Of a stretch of DNA of 7,073 nt, positions 1-4,919 are shown in pieces. The translations under genes were made by a program, and so were the position numbers. The notes beneath the pieces are model-generated. The model was not told where the DNA came from. It saw only the letters and a list, made by a program, of their open reading frames with translations, and ran no database searches. The stretch lies in assembly GCA_036557185.1 (NCBI GenBank), contig DATBHZ010000013.1, positions 1-7,073 of the forward strand, in the 5' to 3' direction. The stretch comes from DATBHZ01 sp036557185 (GTDB taxonomy: Bacteria; Actinomycetota; Acidimicrobiia; IMCC26256; JAENVU01). Numbering within the stretch: the first letter of the stretch is position 1; each line of letters opens with the position of its first letter.

Positions 1-1
1 G

Positions 2-253
2 GTCCTCGACGCCGCGGTGTTCGGGATCCCGGACGACGAGTGGGGTGAGAGCGTCTACTGCATCGTGCAGGCGAAGGATGGGGAGACGCTCGACCTCGAG
101 GACCTACGCGCCTTCACCGACGAGCGCGTCGCGGGGTACAAACGTCCGCGTCAGTACGAGCTGCGCGCCGAGCTCCCGCGGACCGATGCGGGCAAGCTCC
201 TCAAGCGAGTGCTCCGTGACCAGTTCTGGAAGGACCGCGCGGGCTCCGTGTGA
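2..253 (+). CDS. AMP-forming acyl-CoA synthetase, C-terminal fragment (5' end outside window)
   Basis: This is the C-terminal subdomain of an adenylate-forming acyl-CoA/fatty-acid CoA ligase, which activates a carboxylic acid with ATP through an acyl-AMP and passes it to CoA in the cytoplasm. The frame is open from base 2 to a TGA at 251-253, giving 83 visible residues. It shows the usual order of this subdomain: a V-F-G-I-P-D-x-x-W-G-E strand and helix, then Y-K-R-P, then L-P-R-T-D-A-G-K-L-L-K-R-x-L-R near the end. In the family the Lys after T-x-x-G (AAG at 194-196) is the catalytic lysine of motif A10, and it is present. The C-terminus ends soon after, as is normal. The internal GTG at 17 is not the real start because homologous sequence continues to the window edge. 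The substrate cannot be told from this part. Other ANL-family members, such as an aryl-CoA ligase, remain possible. Confidence 0.9.
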   Translation, partial: VLDAAVFGIPDDEWGESVYCIVQAKDGETLDLEDLRAFTDERVAGYKRPRQYELRAELPRTDAGKLLKRVLRDQFWKDRAGSV

Positions 254-260
254 GGGCCGG

Positions 261-287
261 GCGGCGCCGCGCACGCTCGGTACCGAG
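261..287. repeat. Two adjacent short palindromes in the intergenic gap
   Basis: The gap between the acyl-CoA synthetase and the ligase beta subunit (254-309) holds a 10-base perfect palindrome, GCGGCGCCGC at 261-270, and a 12-base perfect palindrome, CTCGGTACCGAG at 276-287. Neither is followed by a T run, so a classic intrinsic terminator is not supported. The second lies just upstream of a possible -10 element, where a regulator could bind. In DNA this GC-rich the first palindrome may be chance. An operator role is only an inference. Confidence 0.35.
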
Positions 288-297
288 GGCGCTCTTG

Positions 298-303
298 TAG
301 CGT
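298..303 (+). promoter_or_regulatory. Candidate -10 element (TAGCGT) for the ligase operon, possibly leaderless
   Basis: TAGCGT fits the actinobacterial TANNNT -10 pattern and ends six bases before the GTG at 310, so transcription could begin at or next to the start codon. No Shine-Dalgarno sequence is visible upstream of 310, which agrees with a leaderless mRNA, common in actinobacteria. There is no convincing -35 box. The TAG is also an in-frame stop for the downstream frame, so 310 is the first start codon available. This is weak evidence from one short motif. Confidence 0.3.
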
Positions 304-309
304 GACGCC

Positions 310-954
310 GTGCCAACCCTCTCCGAAGCGGCCTCGAAGGCCCTCCTGGCAACGCACGGCGTCCCGGTGCCCGGCGAGCGCACCGCCGCCACGGTTGACG
401 GCGCCGTGGAGGCGGCCGAACAGATCGGCTACCCGGTCGTGCTCAAGCTCTGCGGTGACCGGATCGCGCACAAGACCGAGCGCGGGCTCGTGCGGCTGCA
501 GCTCGCCGATCGTGCTGCGGTCGAGATCGCCGCGGGCGAGCTCCTCGGCGCGGCCCAGCCGTCCGACGGCGACGTCGAGCTGCTCGTCGCCCCGATGCTG
601 CGAGCCAATCGCGAGCTGATCGCGGGCGTGCACCGGGACCCGCAGTTCGGGCCGTGCGTGATGGTCGGCATCGGCGGCGTGCTCGCCGAGGCTCTCGGAG
701 ACGTTGCCTTCCGCCTCGTCCCGATCACCCCGACCGATGCGGAGGAGATGATCGACGATCTCGCCATGCGGGAGCTGCTCGAGCCGTTCCGCGGCGAGCC
801 GGCAGTGGACCGCGGCGAGCTCGAGAGGATCCTGCTCGGGCTCAGTGACGCGGCGCGCAGCGAGCCGCGCATCGATTCGATCGACCTCAACCCGCTCTTG
901 GTCGTGGACGGCCGCCCGATCGCTGTCGACGCGCTCGTCGAGCTGGTCGACTGA
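310..954 (+). CDS. ADP-forming acetate/acyl-CoA ligase, beta subunit (ATP-grasp)
   Basis: This 214-residue protein is the ATP-grasp (ATP-grasp_5 type) subunit of an ADP-forming acyl-CoA ligase. It would work with the next gene in the reversible reaction acyl-CoA + ADP + Pi to acid + CoA + ATP in the cytoplasm. The N-terminus (residues 4-46) has the L-S-E-x-x-S-K-x-L-L ... G-V-P-V-P ... Y-P-V-V-L-K pattern. His54 in I-A-H-K-T-E-R-G matches the conserved histidine (His71 of the Pyrococcus beta subunit) proposed to take part in phosphoryl transfer. The V-M-V-G-I-G-G-V segment and the D192-L-N-P motif near the C-terminus are also typical. The length is close to free-standing archaeal beta subunits (about 230); in many bacteria this domain is fused to alpha. 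GTG 310 is the earliest start because TAG at 298-300 is in frame. Its stop overlaps the next ATG by one base. The acyl substrate is not determinable. Confidence 0.88.
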   Translation: MPTLSEAASKALLATHGVPVPGERTAATVDGAVEAAEQIGYPVVLKLCGDRIAHKTERGLVRLQLADRAAVEIAAGELLGAAQPSDGDVELLVAPMLRANRELIAGVHRDPQFGPCVMVGIGGVLAEALGDVAFRLVPITPTDAEEMIDDLAMRELLEPFRGEPAVDRGELERILLGLSDAARSEPRIDSIDLNPLLVVDGRPIAVDALVELVD

Positions 955-2429
955 TGCCCGCGCCCGCAGGGCTACGGCGGCTGTTCGACCCGCGGGGCGT
1001 TGTCGTGTGCGGTGCGTCGAGCCATCCCGGCAAGTTCGGGTTCGTCGCGCTGCACAACATCCTGAGCCAGGGCTTCGAAGGCCGCGTCTTCGCGACCAAC
1101 CGCGAGGGCGAATCGATCCTTGGCGTGCCCACGGCGCGTACGGTCAGCGAGCTTCCCGCGGACGCGCCTCTCGACCTCGCGTTCGTGTGCACGCCCGCCG
1201 CGGCCAACGAAGGGCTGCTGCGCGAGTGCGCCCAGCGAGGCATCGCGGCGGCATTCGTCACGAGCGGGGGATACGGCGAGGCCGGTGAGGATGGCCGTGC
1301 CGAGGAGGCGAAGCTGGTCGAGCTCGCGGAGGAGCTCGGGATCCTGCTCGCCGGGCCGAACGGGCAAGGCGTCGTGTCGACACCGTCGAACCTCTGCGCA
1401 CAGATCGTCGCCCCGTATCCTCCGCCCGGGCGCATCGGAGTTGCCAGCCAGTCGGGGAACTTCGTCTCGTCGTTCCTCAACTACGCCGTGCAGACAGGTG
1501 TGGGCATCAGCCGGGCGGTGAGCGCAGGCAACGCCGCGATGGTCACTGTGCCGGACTACCTCGACTACTACGCAGACGACGCCGAGACCGGCGTGGCGCT
1601 GGCCTACGTGGAGGGCATCGCCGACGGCCGGGCCTTCTTCGAGCGTATCCTGTCGGTCGCGCGTCGTTGCCCGGTCGTGCTGCTGAAGGGCGGCGCCACA
1701 GCAGGCGGGCAGCGCGCGGCGGCGAGCCATACCGGCGCGCTTGCATCCGACGACCGCGTGTTCGACGGCATGTGCCGCCAAGCCGGCGCCACTCGGGCGG
1801 CATCCGTCGAGGAGGCCTTCGAGGCCGCGGCGACCTTCGCAACACAACCGCTTCCTGCCGGACCCAACGTCGCCGTCCTCACGACCGCGGGCGGTTGGGG
1901 AGTGGTCACCGCCGATGCGATCGTTGCGTCGCGCGAACTCGTGCTGGCGCCCCTCGCGCCGGACCTTCTCGCGGCGATCGATGAGGAGCTCCCTCCGCGA
2001 TGGAGCCGCAACAACCCGATCGACCTCGCGGGCGGGGAGACACGCGACACCATCCCGAAAGTCATGGAGCTCGTCGCTGCGCACCCGACGGTCGACGCGA
2101 TCCTGTACCTCGGCCTTGGCATCCAGTCGAACCAGGCGGCGCTCATGCGCGCCGGCGGCTTCTACCCCGGTCACGGCCTCGAACGGATCGTCGCGTATCA
2201 CGAGCGTCAGGACGCACGCTTCGCCGAGGCCGCCGCGGAGATCTCGGACCGTTGGGCGAAGCCGATCCTGACGGCCACCGAGCTGGCCGTCGCGGCTCCC
2301 GACAACCCGGGACCAGCTGCCGTCCGTGCGAGCGGCCGCCTCTGCTACGCATCCTCGAACCGCGCGGTGGTGGCGCTCGGGCACCTCTACCGGTACGCAC
2401 GGTGGCGGCAACGCCGCGGTCTCGGGTGA
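954..2429 (+). CDS. ADP-forming acetate/acyl-CoA ligase, alpha subunit (CoA-binding, phosphohistidine)
   Basis: This 491-residue protein is the alpha half of an ADP-forming acetyl/acyl-CoA synthetase. Residues 8-100 form a CoA-binding Rossmann domain (L-F-D-P-R-G-V-V-V-C-G-A-S with P-G-K-F-G). The following succinyl-CoA-ligase-like domains carry A-S-Q-S-G-N-F, a Glu at 220 in Y-V-E-G-I, and S-H-T-G-A-L-A with His259. In Pyrococcus the equivalent His257 is phosphorylated during catalysis, and the Glu stabilises phosphohistidine in this superfamily. A later N-P-I-D-L motif is also typical. The usual G-P-N-C-x-G loop reads G134-P-N-G-Q-G here, with Gly in place of Cys, a modest departure. No ATP-grasp domain follows, so ATP binding must come from the upstream beta subunit; the TGATG junction suggests coupled, roughly equal synthesis. 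The last residues overlap the next gene by four bases. The family call is firm; acetate versus another acid is open. Confidence 0.9.
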   Translation: MPAPAGLRRLFDPRGVVVCGASSHPGKFGFVALHNILSQGFEGRVFATNREGESILGVPTARTVSELPADAPLDLAFVCTPAAANEGLLRECAQRGIAAAFVTSGGYGEAGEDGRAEEAKLVELAEELGILLAGPNGQGVVSTPSNLCAQIVAPYPPPGRIGVASQSGNFVSSFLNYAVQTGVGISRAVSAGNAAMVTVPDYLDYYADDAETGVALAYVEGIADGRAFFERILSVARRCPVVLLKGGATAGGQRAAASHTGALASDDRVFDGMCRQAGATRAASVEEAFEAAATFATQPLPAGPNVAVLTTAGGWGVVTADAIVASRELVLAPLAPDLLAAIDEELPPRWSRNNPIDLAGGETRDTIPKVMELVAAHPTVDAILYLGLGIQSNQAALMRAGGFYPGHGLERIVAYHERQDARFAEAAAEISDRWAKPILTATELAVAAPDNPGPAAVRASGRLCYASSNRAVVALGHLYRYARWRQRRGLG

Positions 2430-3871
2430 GCGCGCGCCGGGGACGCGCGCGGCAGCACAACGCGGCACGCCGGATGCTGGTCGGCGTCCTCGTCGTCGCA
2501 GGCGTGGCCGCGCTCGCGTTCGCGTTCCGCCCGGGCCCGGAGCCGGCAGCCGGGGCCACGAGCGCTCCGCGGCTCGCGACGGCGCTGTGGTCGCCGCTGC
2601 GTGTCGCGGAGCCGTTCCGCCGGGCCGTCGCCGCACAGCGCCTCCAGAGCGACCTCACCGCCGCGATCGGGGGCACCCCGTCGTGCGTGGAGGTCGCCGA
2701 CTCCGGTGGGGTGGTGGCATCGGTCGGCCCGGCCGGCGGCCAGCTCCCCGGCTCGACGCAGAAGCTGCTCACCGCGTTGACGGCGGTGCACGTCCTCGGT
2801 CCGACGAGCACGTTCACGACGCGCGCCGTCGCGAGCGGCCCGCCCCGCAACGGGACCCTCCAGCGGCTGTATCTCGTGGGGGGCGGCGACCCGTTGCTGA
2901 GCACGCCCGAGCGCGCGGCGGCCCTTTCCCGGGATCCCGAGACTCGTGGCGAGGCAACCACGTCGCTGGCCGGCCTGGCGGACGCGATCGTCGCGAGCGG
3001 GGTGCGGTCGATACCCGGCGGGATCGTCGCCGACGAGCATCGCTACGACCAGCAGCGTTTCTCGGTCTACTGGCCCGCTCATTACGTGACCGACCGCGAG
3101 ACCGGAGCGATCGGCGCTCTCGACGTGAACCGCGGCTTCGGCGCGCCCGCCGGTGACGGCGCCGCGGCGACCGACCCTGCGCTGAGCACGGCGGATCAGC
3201 TGGCGCGGCTGCTGCTCGCCCGCGGCGTCGTCGTCGGGCCATCGAGCCGTGGCGTCGCGCCTTCGGGCGCGCTCCAGATCGCGTCCGTGCGTTCACCGCC
3301 GTTGACGTCGGTCCTTGCGGAGATGCTCGGCTCGAGCGACAACTTCACGGCGGAGATGCTGGTGAAGGAGATCGCGGTCCACTCGGGCGAGCATGGAACG
3401 ACGGACAACGGGGTGGCCGTGATCCGCCGGACCATCGCCGGGTTGGGCCTTCCGACACAGGGCTGGGTCATGGTCGACGGGTCCGGGCTCTCACGCGACG
3501 ACCGCGTCTCGTGCGCTCTCCTGCTCGGCGCGATCGGGCTCGCGCGCACACCGCAGTTCGCTTCGATCGCAGCAGGTCTCCCTGTGGCCGGACGATCCGG
3601 GACCCTCGTCCAGCGCCTGACGGGTACCGACCTCGACGGGGTGCTGCGCGCCAAGACCGGCACGCTCGACGGCGTCACAGGCCTTGTCGGCTTCATCGAT
3701 CTCCGCGCTCACGTCGACTTCGCCCTGCTGTTGAACGGTGGAGCAGCGGGGACCGGCGCCGGTGCCGACCAACGAGATCGCATCGCCCTCCAGATCGCGG
3801 GTTACCCTGATGCTCCGCCGACGGAGGTCCTCGTGCCCGCACCCGCCAGCCCCACCGAGCGCACCTCGTGA
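2426..3871 (+). CDS. dacB: D-alanyl-D-alanine carboxypeptidase/endopeptidase, PBP4 (DacB, peptidase S13) family
   Basis: This 481-residue penicillin-binding protein of the PBP4/S13 family would trim or cleave peptidoglycan stem peptides outside the membrane. An Arg-rich N-terminus (residues 4-16) precedes a hydrophobic stretch at about 17-34, which is a signal peptide or membrane anchor. All three active-site motifs are visible: S110-T-Q-K113 (nucleophile Ser110), S304-D-N306 and K410-T-G412. The SxN to KTG distance (106) is near that in E. coli PBP4 and Actinomadura R39, but SxxK to SxN (194) is about 50 residues shorter than in those enzymes, suggesting a reduced insertion domain. GTG 2426 is chosen because it overlaps the alpha-subunit stop as GTGA, like later junctions. 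The same frame is open further upstream, but only as a shadow of that gene. ATG 2474 (residue 17) is an alternative start with a shorter positively charged leader. Confidence 0.88.
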   Translation: MSARRGRARQHNAARRMLVGVLVVAGVAALAFAFRPGPEPAAGATSAPRLATALWSPLRVAEPFRRAVAAQRLQSDLTAAIGGTPSCVEVADSGGVVASVGPAGGQLPGSTQKLLTALTAVHVLGPTSTFTTRAVASGPPRNGTLQRLYLVGGGDPLLSTPERAAALSRDPETRGEATTSLAGLADAIVASGVRSIPGGIVADEHRYDQQRFSVYWPAHYVTDRETGAIGALDVNRGFGAPAGDGAAATDPALSTADQLARLLLARGVVVGPSSRGVAPSGALQIASVRSPPLTSVLAEMLGSSDNFTAEMLVKEIAVHSGEHGTTDNGVAVIRRTIAGLGLPTQGWVMVDGSGLSRDDRVSCALLLGAIGLARTPQFASIAAGLPVAGRSGTLVQRLTGTDLDGVLRAKTGTLDGVTGLVGFIDLRAHVDFALLLNGGAAGTGAGADQRDRIALQIAGYPDAPPTEVLVPAPASPTERTS

Positions 3872-4230
3872 GCGACCAGCCCACGCAGCCTCAAAAGGCG
3901 GCGACGCAACGCCGCCACCGTCAGCCCGCGCAGTCGTTGCCGCAGACGGGATTCGACCTCTACGAGCTGCTGCTCGCGTACGTCAGGCAGGAGACCGCGG
4001 TTCCCCTGCAACAGCTCGGGCGTGTGCTCGCGCTCGGTGTCGCGGGAGCGCTCCTGTTCGGGCTCGGCGGGCTGTTCGTGACCGTCAGCATCCTGCGCGT
4101 GCTCCAGGAGGAGACCACGCTGCCCGACTGGTCGCACTACCTCATCGTGCTCGCCGGGGTGCTCATCGCCGGCGCCGTGATCTGGAAGGTGGGGACACGA
4201 CGCAAGCGCACCCGGGAGGTGGCCGCGTGA
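3868..4230 (+). CDS. Small two-TM membrane protein, phage-holin-like (YqjE/holin_3_6 type)
   Basis: This is a 120-residue integral membrane protein. A hydrophilic basic N-terminus (residues 1-28) leads into an amphipathic stretch, L-Y-E-L-L-L-A-Y-V-R-Q-E-T, followed by two hydrophobic segments at about 52-76 and 90-107 and a short basic tail (R-R-K-R-T-R). The pattern of a short helix with conserved acidic residues before two membrane helices resembles chromosomal holin-like families found in many actinobacteria; despite the name these are not normally lytic and have no known role. No phage gene is nearby. The GTG start overlaps the dacB stop by four bases, and its own stop overlaps the next gene the same way. 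It may be a membrane or envelope accessory of the adjacent peptidase, but that rests on position only. Confidence 0.72.
   Translation: MSDQPTQPQKAATQRRHRQPAQSLPQTGFDLYELLLAYVRQETAVPLQQLGRVLALGVAGALLFGLGGLFVTVSILRVLQEETTLPDWSHYLIVLAGVLIAGAVIWKVGTRRKRTREVAA
4214..4220 (+). promoter_or_regulatory. Strong ribosome binding site for the one-TM protein
   Basis: GGGAGGT lies six bases before the GTG at 4227, inside the end of the upstream gene. It is the best Shine-Dalgarno match among the overlapping junctions of this gene chain, whose other starts have weak or no visible site. It supports 4227 over the earlier in-frame starts that overlap the upstream genes. Confidence 0.65.
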
Positions 4231-4466
4231 ACATCGGACCGAGGAGCGGAAGTGCCGTCCCGAAGGACCGCCCCATCACCCGGGACGACCTCGAGCAGAA
4301 GTTCGGCGAGCTGCAGGGCGGGATCGACTCCGAGATCGCCGACGCGCGCTCCCTCGCCATCACCGCCGGTGTCGTGGTGGTGGTGGTCGTGGTGCTGATC
4401 GCGTTCGTGCTCGGACGCCGGCGCGGCAAGCGGCTCTCCACGATCGTCGAGATCCGTCGCGTATGA
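4227..4466 (+). CDS. Small single-TM protein with polyvaline membrane segment
   Basis: I do not recognise this 79-residue protein as a named family. A polar N-terminal half has a charged, probably helical stretch (residues 17-42, beginning I-T-R-D-D-L-E-Q-K-F-G-E-L). One hydrophobic segment follows at about 43-62 and contains eight consecutive valines (49-56), then an Arg/Lys-rich cluster R-R-R-G-K-R (64-69) and a short tail. The positive-inside rule places the C-terminus in the cytoplasm. The start GTG 4227 has a strong ribosome binding site and overlaps the previous stop as GTGA; the stop overlaps the next ATG as ATGA. Its position between two other small membrane proteins suggests they share a membrane complex or envelope role, which is inference. 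A coding assignment is supported by these junctions and the coherent protein layout. Confidence 0.7.
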   Translation: MNIGPRSGSAVPKDRPITRDDLEQKFGELQGGIDSEIADARSLAITAGVVVVVVVVLIAFVLGRRRGKRLSTIVEIRRV

Positions 4467-4666
4467 AGCTCCCGCCGTCCGTCGAGTACTACCTCCGCCG
4501 CAAGTTCATCCCGTACGGAAGCCGGCCGTGGCTCTACTTCGGCATCGCGATGTTCGCCTTCCGGATCGCGAAGCGCTTCGCCGGGACGAGCCCGAAGCCG
4601 CTGGTGAGCTTCCGCGTCAAGGACGGCGAGACCTACCTCATCAAGGGCGTGACACGCGCCCGGTAG
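4463..4666 (+). CDS. Small basic membrane-associated protein, unknown function
   Basis: This is a 67-residue protein of no family I recognise. It begins with a basic, aromatic-rich segment (V-E-Y-Y-L-R-R-K-F-I-P-Y), has a weakly hydrophobic stretch at about 22-36 (W-L-Y-F-G-I-A-M-F-A-F), and ends in a polar part that looks like two beta strands (V-S-F-R-V-K-D-G-E-T-Y-L-I-K-G). The hydrophobic stretch is short for a membrane span and could be a peripheral amphipathic helix. The ATG overlaps the preceding stop by four bases, making this the last gene of the coupled chain that begins at 310. Its TAG stop coincides with a possible -10 element for the next operon. Confidence 0.65.
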   Translation: MKLPPSVEYYLRRKFIPYGSRPWLYFGIAMFAFRIAKRFAGTSPKPLVSFRVKDGETYLIKGVTRAR

Positions 4667-4669
4667 CCT
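4664..4669 (+). promoter_or_regulatory. Candidate -10 element (TAGCCT) for the tRNA-modification genes
   Basis: TAGCCT, sharing GTAGC-x-T with the candidate at 298-303, lies nine bases before ATG 4679. Transcription from it would begin about two to three bases before the start codon or at it, giving an almost leaderless message; no Shine-Dalgarno is obvious before 4679 apart from a weak GCGGG. No -35 box at normal spacing was found. If real, it would separate the tRNA-modification genes from the upstream membrane-protein chain. The motif is short and overlaps a stop codon, so chance is a serious alternative. Confidence 0.3.
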
Positions 4670-4678
4670 TGCAGCGGG

Positions 4679-4879
4679 ATGAAGGTCTTGCTCCGCAATC
4701 CGAGGCGTGAGGTCGAGATTCCGGGCCCGACCACCGTGCACGCGTTGCTCGCGCGTCTCGAGCTGAACCCCGAGAGCGTGCTCGTCATCCAGGGTGACAC
4801 GGTCGTCACCAGCGACGCGCGATTGGCCGACAACGATCGCATCGAGATCCGGCCGGTGACATCGGGCGGCGCGCTGTGA
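4679..4879 (+). CDS. ttuB: TtuB-like ubiquitin-fold sulfur carrier (ThiS/MoaD family)
   Basis: This 66-residue beta-grasp protein is most like TtuB, the sulfur carrier for tRNA 2-thiolation. Such carriers are adenylated at a C-terminal Gly by a MoeB/ThiF-type E1, turned into a thiocarboxylate, and donate sulfur to TtuA. The opening strand M-K-V-L-L-R, the central L-N-P-E-S-V-L-V-I-Q-G and the closing I-E-I-R-P-V-T-S-G-G follow the Thermus TtuB pattern closely as I remember it. The neighbouring ttuA supports TtuB over ThiS or MoaD. Unlike Thermus TtuB, the protein does not end at Gly63-Gly64: Ala65-Leu66 follow before TGA at 4877-4879. The carrier would need those two residues removed, as known for QbsE-type carriers processed by a JAMM protease. 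No E1 or JAMM gene lies in the window. ATG 4679 is the natural start because it matches the family N-terminus. Confidence 0.82.
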   Translation: MKVLLRNPRREVEIPGPTTVHALLARLELNPESVLVIQGDTVVTSDARLADNDRIEIRPVTSGGAL

Positions 4880-4905
4880 GCACTGCGCGCTGGGGCGACG
4901 ACGGC

Positions 4906-4911
4906 AGGAGA
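4906..4911 (+). promoter_or_regulatory. Ribosome binding site for ttuA
   Basis: AGGAGA lies eight bases before the GTG at 4920, a good Shine-Dalgarno match at normal spacing. It fixes 4920 as the start, which agrees with the position of the first zinc-finger cysteines at residues 3 and 6. The rest of the 40-base gap after ttuB shows no hairpin or promoter I can defend. Confidence 0.7.
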
Positions 4912-4919
4912 GACCGCCT

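Noticed and set aside
261..287. Intrinsic terminator after the acyl-CoA synthetase
   Set aside because: The palindromes have no usable loop beyond four bases and no T run follows. A terminator call would be unsupported.
2000..2425. Upstream in-frame extension of the dacB frame
   Set aside because: It lies wholly inside the alpha-subunit gene, encodes an Arg/Pro/Gly-rich sequence, and would put the signal/anchor segment in mid-protein. GTG 2426 with its GTGA overlap fits better.
972..2636. Long open frame on the minus strand opposite the ligase alpha subunit and the dacB start
   Set aside because: The predicted protein is Arg/Ala-rich with no recognisable domain, and the plus strand carries well-conserved genes across the same bases. 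Long antisense frames are expected in DNA with G or C at nearly every third codon position.
3937..3951. L-P-Q-T-G (residues 24-28 of the holin-like protein) as a sortase signal
   Set aside because: It is near the N-terminus, no export signal precedes it, and the first membrane segment starts some 24 residues later. Sorting signals sit at the C-terminus directly before the hydrophobic segment.
3738..4226. Upstream in-frame extension of the one-TM protein
   Set aside because: It would overlap the end of dacB and all of the holin-like gene and has composition typical of an off-frame shadow. The GTG at 4227 has a strong ribosome binding site.
3868..4230. Holin-like protein as evidence of a prophage
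   Set aside because: No integrase, terminase, structural or endolysin gene is nearby, and chromosomal holin-like families are widespread. The protein is chained to a housekeeping peptidoglycan enzyme.
4649..4654. GTGACA as a -35 box for the promoter before ttuB
   Set aside because: It is only nine bases from the candidate -10, far short of the usual 16-18.
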